Shown here in pieces: positions 52,343 through 61,720 of a DNA stretch of 64,000 nt. The translations under genes and the position numbers were made by a program. The stretch comes from Limnohabitans sp. Jir72 (lineage in GTDB: Bacteria > Pseudomonadota > Gammaproteobacteria > Burkholderiales > Burkholderiaceae_C): contig NZ_NESC01000010.1 in the NCBI RefSeq assembly GCF_003063575.1, forward strand, positions 62,001 through 126,000. The letters run 5' to 3'. Position 1 is the stretch's first letter; each line of letters begins with the position of its first letter. Under the pieces are notes generated by a model. It was not told the origin of the DNA, searched no databases, and worked only from the letters and a program-made list of their open reading frames with translations.

Positions 52343-53368
52343 TCATTTCGCCAACGCCCCAACTTCCTTGTTCCATCGCTCCAGCAGTCGGCGGCGCTCG
52401 GCAGATTTGCCGTATTTTTCGAAGTCGTATTTGATCAAGCGCACGTTGTCCATGGACGGGATGCGCGGGTCGGGCTTGAAGGTCTTGTTGGCTGGGCTTT
52501 GCAGGCTGTCGGCTTTGGCGCCGATGCTTTGGCCGGCCGGGCTCATGAGCCAGTCGTAGTAGCGCTTGGCGTTGGCCGCGTTGCGGGCGCCTTTGACCAT
52601 GGCGATGCCGCCGATTTCGTAGCTGGTGCCTTCGCAGGGTGCGGTGGTGGCCACGGGGTATTTTTGGTGGCGCCACATGTCAAAACCAAAGATGAAGCTG
52701 ATGCCCACGGCCACTTCGCCTTTGGCCACATTGGGCGCCTGGGCGGTGCCGCTGCGGGTGTATTGCGTCACGTTTTTGTGCAGGGCCTTCATGTAGTCAA
52801 AGGCGGCGTCCTCGCCCATCAGCTGCACCAGCCCGGCCAGAATGGTGTAGGCCGTGCCGCTGGAAGCGGGGTGTGAGATTTCGACCTCGCCTTTGTAGAT
52901 GGGCTTGATCATGTCGGACCAGCATTGGGGCGCAGGCAGTTTCTTTTTCTTGAGCAGTTCGGTGTTCCAGCCAAAGCCAATGGCGCTGGTGTAGAAACCG
53001 CCGACCATGTTTTGTGTCATGGCGTACTGGCGCACGCTCCAGCCGTGCAGGTCGTTCAGGTAGTCGGGGCGGTAGGGGGCCAGCAGACCGATTTCGGCAG
53101 CTTGCAAAAATGGGTCACCGGTGCCGCCCCACCAGATGTCGGTCTTGGGGTTGGCCGCTTCGGCGCGCAATTGGGCCAGTGCTTCGCCGGTGGCTTTGCG
53201 CGTTTGGTTGACGGTGATGCCCGTGGCCTTGGTGAATTCTTTGGCGGCCATTTCGCACCAGCCTTGATCGGTGCTGCAAATCGCGTTGAGGCTGCCGGTT
53301 TGGGCTGAGGCGGCGCTTGTGGTCAGTGCGGTGGCGATGAAAAAGGCGGTTGTGAATTTCAGGGTCAC
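52343..53368 (-). CDS. ABC transporter extracellular substrate-binding protein (AfuA/Fe3+-type family)
   Basis: Signal peptide; LNAICSTDQGWCEMAAKEFTKATGITVNQTRKATGEALAQLRAEAANPKTDIWWGGTGDPFLQAA. Confidence 0.9.
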   Translation of the reverse strand: MTLKFTTAFFIATALTTSAASAQTGSLNAICSTDQGWCEMAAKEFTKATGITVNQTRKATGEALAQLRAEAANPKTDIWWGGTGDPFLQAAEIGLLAPYRPDYLNDLHGWSVRQYAMTQNMVGGFYTSAIGFGWNTELLKKKKLPAPQCWSDMIKPIYKGEVEISHPASSGTAYTILAGLVQLMGEDAAFDYMKALHKNVTQYTRSGTAQAPNVAKGEVAVGISFIFGFDMWRHQKYPVATTAPCEGTSYEIGGIAMVKGARNAANAKRYYDWLMSPAGQSIGAKADSLQSPANKTFKPDPRIPSMDNVRLIKYDFEKYGKSAERRRLLERWNKEVGALAK

Positions 53369-53398
53369 AGGGCGTCTCCAAAGGGGGTTGGTGAGCTT

Positions 53399-53459
53399 GT
53401 CGGGGCTAAAGCCGCCGACCTACGGGGTATTTTGTAGGTCGGTAGCTTTAGCTCCGACA
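53399..53459. repeat. Family A palindrome, single copy
   Basis: GTCGGGGCTAAAGCCGCCGACCTAC - loop - GTAGGTCGGTAGCTTTAGCTCCGAC; 25-bp arms, 3 mismatches. Confidence 0.93.
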
Positions 53460-53489
53460 TGGCGTGCTTCGATATGCATCCAAGCACCG

Positions 53490-54398
53490 TCAAAACGATT
53501 CGTTCGGCCCCAAATACCGCCAAGTGCCCGCAGGCATCTGGCCCAGCTGCACGCCGCCCATGCGGATGCGTTTGAGGCCCACGACTTTCAAGCCGACTTG
53601 CTCGCACATGCGGCGGATCTGGCGCTTTTTGCCTTCGGTCAGCACAAAGCGCAATTGCTCGGGGTTTTGCCAGTCCACTTTGGCGGGCTTGAGGGGCTTG
53701 CCGTCCAGGCTCAGGCCATGGCGCAATCGCTCCAGCTGTTCTTTGGGGAACACGGCTTGCACATTGGCGCTGACGCGGTCGAAGTCGCCAATGACGGTGA
53801 GCTGGTTGGCTTTGCCGCCATAGGTAGCGGATGCGGCCGATGCGGCGGCGGTGTTCTCGTGGCCGGTGTAGGCCACGCGCACCAGATATTCTTTTTCCAT
53901 TTCGGAGTCTTCACCGATCAGCTGACGGGCCACGCGGCCATCTTGCGTCAGCACCAGCAGGCCAGTGGAGTCGATGTCCAGTCGCCCGGCTGGAGCCAGC
54001 CCGCGCAGGTGCGGCGGGGTGAAGCGCAGCTTGGATGGATCGCCCCCCCAGTGGCTGCGCGGGTTGATGAGGGTGATGGCCGGCTCGTGCCCGTCTTCGG
54101 CTTGGCCGCTCACGTAGCCCATAGGCTTGTGCAGTAAGATGGTGACTTGCCGGTCTTGCTGTTGCTCAGCCGCTTTGTCGATGGTGATGCGGTCCGACAG
54201 CGTGACTTGCTGGCCCATGCTGGCGGGCAGGCCGTTGACCTGCACCCAGCCTTGCTCGATCCAGGCATCGGCCTCGCGCCGTGAGCACATGCGCAACTCG
54301 GCCATGCGTTTGTTCAGGCGCGAGGTGCCGCTGGCGGCGGCTGTTTCGCCCTTGCCTTCGGGTCGGGGGGCGCGTTTGAAAACCGGGGGCTGGGTCAT
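53490..54398 (-). CDS. Ribosomal large subunit pseudouridine synthase (RluF/RluB-type)
   Basis: S4-like [58 protein letters not shown]. Confidence 0.92.
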   Translation of the reverse strand: MTQPPVFKRAPRPEGKGETAAASGTSRLNKRMAELRMCSRREADAWIEQGWVQVNGLPASMGQQVTLSDRITIDKAAEQQQDRQVTILLHKPMGYVSGQAEDGHEPAITLINPRSHWGGDPSKLRFTPPHLRGLAPAGRLDIDSTGLLVLTQDGRVARQLIGEDSEMEKEYLVRVAYTGHENTAAASAASATYGGKANQLTVIGDFDRVSANVQAVFPKEQLERLRHGLSLDGKPLKPAKVDWQNPEQLRFVLTEGKKRQIRRMCEQVGLKVVGLKRIRMGGVQLGQMPAGTWRYLGPNESF

Positions 54399-54553
54399 GG
54401 GGTCGATTGGGCAAAAAGAAGTTAAGCGATTGTCCGCTGTTTTTGTGCAAATTGGATCAACACTTTTGACGCGATCGTCTGCTTCAAGCCCCGGCATGAC
54501 TGCCCATGCAGCAGCCCTTTTGGGGCACTGAAACCACCTGCTTAAATCAGCCC

Positions 54554-54946
54554 ATGAACCTGACACATTGTCCCTGCGGTCGTGCTAAGGGGAAAAGCCA
54601 GGCATTGAGTTTTGAGGCTTGCTGCGCCCCACATCACATCAGCCGCAATGCCCCGGACGCCGAAAGCCTGATGCGCTCGCGTTACACCGCCTTTGTGCTG
54701 GGCGATGCGCCTTACTTGCTGGCCACTTGGCATAGCAGTCAAAGACCAGCCTCTCTGGTGTTGGAAACTGGCACCAAGTGGTTGGGGCTTGAGATCAAGC
54801 AGCACCGCAGCACGGGCGAGCACACTGCCGAGGTGGAATTTGTGGCGCGCTTTCGCACAGGTGGCAAAGCCGTGCGCCAGCACGAACGCAGCCGCTTTGT
54901 GCGCGAAGACGGGCGCTGGTATTACGTCGACGGCGATGTGCTCTGA
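54554..54946 (+). CDS. YchJ-like protein
   Basis: [10 protein letters not shown]...FEACCAPHH...[25 protein letters not shown]. Confidence 0.88.
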   Translation: MNLTHCPCGRAKGKSQALSFEACCAPHHISRNAPDAESLMRSRYTAFVLGDAPYLLATWHSSQRPASLVLETGTKWLGLEIKQHRSTGEHTAEVEFVARFRTGGKAVRQHERSRFVREDGRWYYVDGDVL

Positions 54947-55341
54947 GCTGGCACTTCGTACAACTCCAATGGCAAGCCATCCGGGTCGGCAAAAAACACA
55001 AAGCGCTGGCCGGTGTACTCATCGGTGCGGATGTCCTCGACCGCGATGCCTTGGGCTTGCAGATGCGCTGACCATTCACTCACATCGTTCACCGCAAACG
55101 CCAGATGCCGCAAGCCCTGTGCTTCGGGGTAGCTTGGGCGCGGTGGCGCGCCCTTGAATGAGAACAACTCGACCTGTCCACCATCGGGCAGGGCCAAATC
55201 CAACTTCCAGGAATCGCGTGCCTGGCGGTAGTTTTCTGCCCGCACCTGAAGGCCCAACACCTCGGTGTAAAAGCCTTTGGATCGTGTGTAGTCCGCGCAG
55301 ATGATGGCGGCGTGGTGGATGCGTAGCAGGGGCGTGTGCAT
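54922..55341 (-). CDS. VOC (glyoxalase-fold) family protein
   Basis: LLRIHHAAIICADYTRSKGFYTEVLGLQV; FFADPDGLPLELYEV. Confidence 0.92.
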   Translation of the reverse strand: MHTPLLRIHHAAIICADYTRSKGFYTEVLGLQVRAENYRQARDSWKLDLALPDGGQVELFSFKGAPPRPSYPEAQGLRHLAFAVNDVSEWSAHLQAQGIAVEDIRTDEYTGQRFVFFADPDGLPLELYEVPAQSTSPST

Positions 55342-55385
55342 GTGAAGGACTGATTAAAATATATATTTAAAACCAAAGTACCCGT

Positions 55386-56138
55386 ATGTCAAGAGTGTTT
55401 GTTTTTGATTCGATTCGCGCGCACTTGAAAGCACGTGGGATGACTTACCGCAACCTGGCCGATACTTTGTCGCTGTCCGAATCATCGGTGAAGAGGATTA
55501 TCAGCAGCAATGATTGCACTTTAGAACGGCTCGAACAGATATGCCATTGCTTGCAATTGGACTTGTCCGATTTATTGAACAGCACGCCTCGTAAGCGAAA
55601 GCTCTTGAATCAGCTGACATGGAAACAAGAAGAGGAGCTGACGCAAAACAAAGAGCTGTTGGTTCTTGCCGTGTGTGTCATGAATCTTTGGTCTCTGGAA
55701 GATGTGATCCAGCACCTCAACATTTCGGAGGTTGAGTGTGTCAAGCATTTGGGCGCGCTAGAGAGGATTGGGCTGATCGAGTTGCAACCCGCTAACCGCT
55801 ACAAATTATTGGTTGCCCGACATTTCAGCTGGATCGCCAGCGGCCCTATCATGACCATGGTGACAGGGATGGCGGATGATTACTTTGACCATCACTTTAA
55901 TGAATCTGTCGAAATTCTGAAAATTGTGAATGTCCGGATATCGCGCCAAGCAGGGGAGCACCTGAGACGCAGACTTGAGCTGATTGTTCAGGAATATGCC
56001 GATCAAGTGGCCACCGACTCACATTTGCCATTGACTGAGCGGATCCCCATGTCTGTTTGCATTGCGGCGCGAACTTGGGTGCCTGAGTTCATGACGCAAT
56101 TGCTCCGCACGACAGAAAGCAAGGAAAGTAGCGCATAA
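55386..56138 (+). CDS. XRE-type HTH transcriptional regulator preceding T6SS locus
   Basis: MTYRNLADTLSLSESSVKRIISSNDCTLERLEQICHCLQLDLSDLL HTH; ~170-aa C-terminal domain of unknown type. Confidence 0.88.
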   Translation: MSRVFVFDSIRAHLKARGMTYRNLADTLSLSESSVKRIISSNDCTLERLEQICHCLQLDLSDLLNSTPRKRKLLNQLTWKQEEELTQNKELLVLAVCVMNLWSLEDVIQHLNISEVECVKHLGALERIGLIELQPANRYKLLVARHFSWIASGPIMTMVTGMADDYFDHHFNESVEILKIVNVRISRQAGEHLRRRLELIVQEYADQVATDSHLPLTERIPMSVCIAARTWVPEFMTQLLRTTESKESSA

Positions 56139-56173
56139 AAGTACTTTTAAGGCTTTGTATAGTACTTTTTAAA
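56137..56173. promoter_or_regulatory. Candidate tandem operator upstream of clpV
   Basis: AAAAGTACTTTT (56137-56148) and TAGTACTTTTTAAA (56160-56173); GTAC centres 21 bp apart. Confidence 0.5.
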
Positions 56174-56303
56174 TAATATTTGCAATTAAGATACCACCCA
56201 TAGAAACTCGCGACTTCGTTGCCTGAGACGGCGACGGACCTCAGCTTTTAGTTGCTGAGTGCGCTGACCCGAGTCGAAGGGTTTTGTTGGTGAAAAGGTA
56301 TCT

Positions 56304-59003
56304 ATGCAAATTCCAAGAAGAGTGTTGTTTGGCAAGCTCAACACGCCCTTGTTCAGTGCGATTGAGGCTGCAACAGCGTTCGCTAAGCTCAAAGGGCATG
56401 CCTATGTGGAGTTGCTGCACTGGCTGTACCAAATATGGCAGATCCCGAACGGAGATATGCGTTTGGTACTGTTGGCGCATGGCACGCACGAGGCTCAACT
56501 GGACCAGGATTTCATTCAGGCCATTCAAAAGCTCAATCAGCAAGACGGCGGGTTGCATGATTTCAGTGTGCAAATCGAGCGCGTGATTGAAAAAGCTTGG
56601 AGTTTTTCAACCCTCTGCTGCGGTGACCACAAAATTCGAGGCGCTTGGCTCTTGTCGGCCATGCTTGCAGATCCACAAGCGAGAGCGACACTGCAGGCGA
56701 TATCGCCACAATTGCTGAAATGGCCGCACAACGTGGATGCAGACAGTCTGAGGAGTCAACTGAAAGCATCAAGTGAAGATCAGGCGAAAGCCTTTGATCA
56801 AGGTTCGTCTGGTGATTTGAATGCACCATCAAACGGTAACGACGAATTCACGCCGCACAGCGCCGAACAAAGTGCCCTTAAGCGGTACTGCACGGATTTG
56901 ACAAGTCTGGCAGAGCGGGGCGACATTGATCCCGTGATGGGGCGTGAACACGAGGTGCGCACGCTGGTTGACATCCTTTTGCGACGTCGACAAAACAACC
57001 CGCTGCTCACGGGCTCCGCTGGTGTGGGTAAAACAGCAGTTGTTGAGGGGCTGGCGCTGTCCATAGTGCAGAGGAAAGTGCCTCCAGCATTGCAGCACGT
57101 TCGGCTTTTGTCGTTGGATGTTGGATCGCTCCTTGCTGGTGCCAGCATGAGGGGTGAGTTTGAGTCGCGATTGAAACAATTGCTGAAAGAGGCCAGCGAA
57201 AGTGCGACCCCGGTGATTCTGTTCATTGATGAGGTGCATACCCTCGTGGGTGCCGGTGGGCAAAGTGGCACCGCAGATGCGGCCAATTTATTGAAGCCCG
57301 CGCTCGCTAGGGGTGGCTTGCGGTGTATCGGTGCCACGACATGGAGTGAGTACAAAAAATACATTGAAAAAGACCCGGCATTGACGCGTCGTTTTCAAGT
57401 GTTGCAGGTTCACGAGCCCGAAGAAGACCAAGCCATCACGATGGTGCGGAGTTTGGTCCCCGCATTCGTCCACCACCACAAAGTCGTCGTGTTGGACGAG
57501 GCGATTCGTGCTGCTGTGACGCTGTCCCACAGATACATACCCGCCAGGCAATTGCCAGACAAAGCCGTCAGCTTGCTGGATACCGCCTGCGCCAGAGTGG
57601 CGATGTCTTTGCATGCACCCCCGCGAGCGTTGCAAGAATGTGACGCCCAAATCCAGGACCAACAAGCGCAACTGGAAATGCTCCGGCACGAAGCCACAGC
57701 AGGCCTTCAAAATGACACGGCAATCCACGCAGTAGAACAGCGCTTGCGTGAATTGCAACAAAAACAAGCCCAAATACAAGACAGATGGGCAAAAGAAAAA
57801 AGCGTCGTTGAAGCCATGGTGTCACTGTGGCAGCCAGCGGAGCAACAGGATTCGGAGGAAACCCTGGAATCACTGGCAGCACTGCAGGCCAGATTGCAGA
57901 TCATTCAGGAAGATCAGCCAGAAATTCATCCAGTTGTCAGTGCTGCAGTGGTCGCAAGCATCGTGTCGGATTGGACCGGTATTCCGGTCGGTCGCATGTT
58001 GCGCAATGAACTCAAAGCGATTGAGGATCTGCAGTCAACGCTCGAAAAACGTGTGATCGGCCAAAGTGCTGCATTGGCACAAATTGTTGAGCGCGTCCGC
58101 ATTGCGAAGGCTGGTTTGACCGACCCAGGCAAACCCATGGGCGTGTTCATGTTGGTTGGACCTTCTGGTGTGGGTAAAACCGAAACAGCACTTGCTTTGG
58201 CTGAGAGCATTTATGGCGGTGAACACAACCTGATCACCATCAACATGAGCGAATACCAAGAGTCTCATACGGTATCGAGCCTCAAGGGTGCACCCCCAGG
58301 CTACGTCGGATATGGCGAAGGTGGTGTCCTTACAGAGGCCGTACGGCGGCGTCCTTACAGTGTCATCTTGCTGGACGAAGTTGAAAAAGCACATCCCGAT
58401 GTGCATGAGTTGTTTTATCAAGTCTTTGACAAAGGCTGGATGGAAGATGGGGAAGGTCAAGTCATTGACTTCAAAAACACACTGATCTTGCTGACCAGCA
58501 ACACAGGATCGGATCTGACTCTGCAACTTTGTGACGACCCAGCCGTACAGCCAGATTCACAGGCCTTGGCACAGGCCCTAGAGCCAGAACTTAGAAAAGT
58601 ATTTCCTGCCGCCTTCTTGGGGCGCATCTCGGTGGTGCCTTATTACCCGCTTTCGACATCGGTTCTGTCGGAGTTGGCGCAACTGCAATTGCAAAAAATC
58701 GTTCATCGCATGTACCAACAACACGGCATCGAACTGACCTACACCCCCCCTGTCATTGCCCAGATCGTCGCTGCCAGCGGAATGCATGAAACAGGCGGAC
58801 GCCGCATCGCACAGCACATTGAACGCCTGATATTGCCCAAGCTGGCCAACGTCTGGCTGGGTGCCATGCGAGAAAACATGCTGACGCAAAAGCTGCAGCT
58901 TGATCTAGACGAGAAATCTGCTTATGTCGTTCATGTCCGAGATGGCGGGCCAGGCGGACATGACACCAAGAATCAATCGACCTCTGTCATTGAAAACATC
59001 TGA
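56304..59003 (+). CDS. clpV: T6SS ATPase ClpV (TssH)
   Basis: Two AAA+ modules: GSAGVGKTAVVEGLA and GPSGVGKTETALALAESIYGG; GAPPGYVGYGEGGVLTEAVRRRPYSVILLDEVEKAHPDV. Confidence 0.95.
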   Translation: MQIPRRVLFGKLNTPLFSAIEAATAFAKLKGHAYVELLHWLYQIWQIPNGDMRLVLLAHGTHEAQLDQDFIQAIQKLNQQDGGLHDFSVQIERVIEKAWSFSTLCCGDHKIRGAWLLSAMLADPQARATLQAISPQLLKWPHNVDADSLRSQLKASSEDQAKAFDQGSSGDLNAPSNGNDEFTPHSAEQSALKRYCTDLTSLAERGDIDPVMGREHEVRTLVDILLRRRQNNPLLTGSAGVGKTAVVEGLALSIVQRKVPPALQHVRLLSLDVGSLLAGASMRGEFESRLKQLLKEASESATPVILFIDEVHTLVGAGGQSGTADAANLLKPALARGGLRCIGATTWSEYKKYIEKDPALTRRFQVLQVHEPEEDQAITMVRSLVPAFVHHHKVVVLDEAIRAAVTLSHRYIPARQLPDKAVSLLDTACARVAMSLHAPPRALQECDAQIQDQQAQLEMLRHEATAGLQNDTAIHAVEQRLRELQQKQAQIQDRWAKEKSVVEAMVSLWQPAEQQDSEETLESLAALQARLQIIQEDQPEIHPVVSAAVVASIVSDWTGIPVGRMLRNELKAIEDLQSTLEKRVIGQSAALAQIVERVRIAKAGLTDPGKPMGVFMLVGPSGVGKTETALALAESIYGGEHNLITINMSEYQESHTVSSLKGAPPGYVGYGEGGVLTEAVRRRPYSVILLDEVEKAHPDVHELFYQVFDKGWMEDGEGQVIDFKNTLILLTSNTGSDLTLQLCDDPAVQPDSQALAQALEPELRKVFPAAFLGRISVVPYYPLSTSVLSELAQLQLQKIVHRMYQQHGIELTYTPPVIAQIVAASGMHETGGRRIAQHIERLILPKLANVWLGAMRENMLTQKLQLDLDEKSAYVVHVRDGGPGGHDTKNQSTSVIENI

Positions 59004-59050
59004 AGCGTCGTTTCAGAACAACCATTCGCTATTTTTTGAAGGGAGTCCAC

Positions 59051-59563
59051 ATGAGTGCAAACAACAGCAGTCAAAAATTCATCGCACGAAACCGCGCGCC
59101 AAGAGTGCAAATTGAGTACGACGTTGAAATCTACGGCAGTGAGAAAAAAATTGAATTGCCTTTCGTCATGGGCGTTCTTGCCGATCTTTCTGGCAAACCC
59201 GTAGAGGCTTTGCCAGACGTCACAGAACGCAAATTTCTCGAAATCGATATCGATAATTTCGACGAACGAATGAAAGCCATTGCGCCACGCGTCGCATTCA
59301 GCGTACCCAACACCTTGACGGGCGAAGGACATGTGATGGTCGATATCACCTTCGAGAGCATGGATGACTTTTCTCCTGCGGCCGTTGCTACCAAGGTCGA
59401 TGCACTCAAACAACTGCTCGATGCCCGCACACAACTGGCCAACTTGCAGACATACATGGATGGCAAGTCCGGTGCAGAGGATTTGGTCCGCAAACTCTTG
59501 TCCGATCAAGGACTGATGAAAACGCTGGCTGCAGCGCCCAAAGAGGCCGTGTCAAACGTCTGA
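59051..59563 (+). CDS. tssB: T6SS contractile sheath small subunit TssB
   Basis: RAPRVQIEYDVEIYGSEKKIELPFVMGVLADLSG. Confidence 0.97.
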   Translation: MSANNSSQKFIARNRAPRVQIEYDVEIYGSEKKIELPFVMGVLADLSGKPVEALPDVTERKFLEIDIDNFDERMKAIAPRVAFSVPNTLTGEGHVMVDITFESMDDFSPAAVATKVDALKQLLDARTQLANLQTYMDGKSGAEDLVRKLLSDQGLMKTLAAAPKEAVSNV

Positions 59564-59599
59564 TTTCCACACAAATCAATCAATTCAAAGGACAAAATC

Positions 59600-61090
59600 A
59601 TGGCAAAAACCTCGGCTGAAAAAGCCCCAACTCAATACGCTGACCCCAGTGTGTTTTCGCAATTGCTTGACAAGGAGTTCAAGCCCAAAGGTGACGAACA
59701 ACGAGAAGCTGTTGAAGCAGCTGTCCGCACGCTGGCTGAGCAAGCATTGAGCAACACGGTCACGATGAGTGACGATGCTTACGCCAGCATCGAAGCCATC
59801 ATTGCTGAAATTGACCGAAAACTCAGCGGTCAAATCAACCTCATCTTGCACCATGAAGATTTCCAAAGTCTGGAATCTGCATGGCGTGGACTGGACCATC
59901 TCGTCTCCAATACCGAAACAGACGAAATGCTCAAGATCCGCTTCATGGACATCAGTAAAACAGAGCTTCGTCGCAACATGCGACGTTACAAAGGTGTGGC
60001 CTGGGATCAAAGCCCACTCTTCAAGCGACTGTATGAAGAGGAATACGGCCAACTGGGCGGTGAGCCCTACGGTTGCCTGGTGGCGGACTACTATTTTGAC
60101 CACACACCGCCAGATGTTGAGTTGCTCGGTGCAATGGCCAAAATCGCCGCCGCCTCACATGCCCCATTCATTGCTGGTGCTGCGCCATCGAACTTGCAAA
60201 TGGACTCGTGGCAAGAGCTCGCTAATCCACGTGATTTGGCCAAAATCACCGGCAACCTGGAGCATGCAGCCTGGAACTCCCTGCGCGAAACCGAAGACGC
60301 ACGCTACATCGGGCTGGCCATGCCACGCTTTTTGGCACGCTTGCCCTACGGCGCCAAAACCAATCCTGTGGACGCCTTCAACTTTGAGGAAGACACCCAA
60401 GGCGCAGACCACCGGAACTACGTTTGGAACAACGCGGCATACGCCATGGCCGTCAACATCAACCGCAGCTTCAAGCTCTACGGTTGGTGCACCATGATCC
60501 GCGGTGTGGAGTCTGGCGGCACGGTTGAAAACCTGCCTTGCCACACCTTCCCCACCGATGACGGCGGCTTCGACATGAAGTGCCCCACCGAAATCGCGAT
60601 CTCAGATCGCCGTGAAGCCGAATTGGCCAAAGCGGGTTTTGTTCCACTGGTGCACCGCAAAGGCACAGACCATGCCACCTTCATCGGTGCGCAGTCCTTG
60701 CAAAAACCTCAGGAATACATGGACCCAGATGCAACGGCCAATGCCAACTTGTCTGCGCGCTTGCCTTACCTGTTTGCCAGCACACGCTTTGCCCATTACC
60801 TCAAGTCCATCGTGCGCGACAAGATCGGCGCCTTCAAAGAGCGTGAAGACATGCAGCGCTGGCTCAACGAATGGATCATGAATTACGTGGATGCTGATCC
60901 CGCCAACTCCAGCCAGGAAACCAAAGCCCGACGCCCACTCGCCGCTGCGGAAGTCGTGGTTGAAGACATCGAAGGCAATCCCGGCTACTACGGTGCCAAG
61001 TTTTTCTTGCGCCCTCACTTTCAGCTCGAAGGTTTGACGGTCAGCTTGCGCCTGGTGGCCAAGTTGCCCTCGGTCAAGGCCGCAGCCTGA
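59600..61090 (+). CDS. tssC: T6SS contractile sheath large subunit TssC
   Basis: ESAWRGLDHLVSNTETDEMLKIRFMDISKTEL; FARFLARLPYG-like region PRFLARLPYGAKTNPVDAFNFEED. Confidence 0.97.
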   Translation: MAKTSAEKAPTQYADPSVFSQLLDKEFKPKGDEQREAVEAAVRTLAEQALSNTVTMSDDAYASIEAIIAEIDRKLSGQINLILHHEDFQSLESAWRGLDHLVSNTETDEMLKIRFMDISKTELRRNMRRYKGVAWDQSPLFKRLYEEEYGQLGGEPYGCLVADYYFDHTPPDVELLGAMAKIAAASHAPFIAGAAPSNLQMDSWQELANPRDLAKITGNLEHAAWNSLRETEDARYIGLAMPRFLARLPYGAKTNPVDAFNFEEDTQGADHRNYVWNNAAYAMAVNINRSFKLYGWCTMIRGVESGGTVENLPCHTFPTDDGGFDMKCPTEIAISDRREAELAKAGFVPLVHRKGTDHATFIGAQSLQKPQEYMDPDATANANLSARLPYLFASTRFAHYLKSIVRDKIGAFKEREDMQRWLNEWIMNYVDADPANSSQETKARRPLAAAEVVVEDIEGNPGYYGAKFFLRPHFQLEGLTVSLRLVAKLPSVKAAA

Positions 61091-61144
61091 TCTCAAAAAA
61101 TAATCCCATAAATCAAGTCTGTCACACACATCAAGGAGCCCAAC

Positions 61145-61627
61145 ATGGCACAAGACATTTTTCTGAAAATCAACGGCATTGACGGCGAGAGCATGGACTC
61201 TGCGCACAAAAACGAAATCGAAGTTCTGAACTGGGACTGGCAAATTTTCCAGGACTCCAACATGCACATGGGCTCTGGTGGTGGTTCCGGCAAAGCCACC
61301 GTCAAGGACCTGAACTTTGTGCATTACGTCGATCGTTCCAGCCCTAACCTGATGAAGTTCTGTCTCACAGGCAAGCACATCCCAGAAGCCAAGCTGGTTG
61401 TTCGCAAAGCGGGCGGTAGTCCCCTGGAATACCTCAAGATCACCATGACGGACGTGGTCATCACCAACGTACAACCTGCAGGCTCCAGCAGCGAAGAGCG
61501 CATCAAGGAAAAAATCAGCCTGTCCTTTGCCAAGGTCAAACAGGAATACACCGTGCAAAACCAGCAAGGCGGCTCAGGCGGCGCTGTGACTGCCGGCTAC
61601 GACATCAAGTTGAACAAAGAAGCTTGA
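61145..61627 (+). CDS. hcp: T6SS tube protein Hcp (TssD)
   Basis: MAQDIFLKINGIDGESMDSAHKNEIEVLNWDWQIFQ; HYVDRSSPNLMKFCLTGKHI. Confidence 0.97.
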   Translation: MAQDIFLKINGIDGESMDSAHKNEIEVLNWDWQIFQDSNMHMGSGGGSGKATVKDLNFVHYVDRSSPNLMKFCLTGKHIPEAKLVVRKAGGSPLEYLKITMTDVVITNVQPAGSSSEERIKEKISLSFAKVKQEYTVQNQQGGSGGAVTAGYDIKLNKEA

Positions 61628-61632
61628 TGAAG

Positions 61633-61690
61633 TCCCCGTCAAAAGACGGGGAATCTTTTGCTCAGCCTGGCGGCTTGCCGCCGCCAGGCG
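61633..61690 (+). terminator. Two consecutive perfect hairpins after hcp
   Basis: TCCCCGTC-aaaa-GACGGGGA-atctttt, then CCTGGCGG-cttgccg-CCGCCAGG. Confidence 0.75.
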
Positions 61691-61720
61691 GCACCGTTTT
61701 AACGTGTTCCTGCGAGTCCC

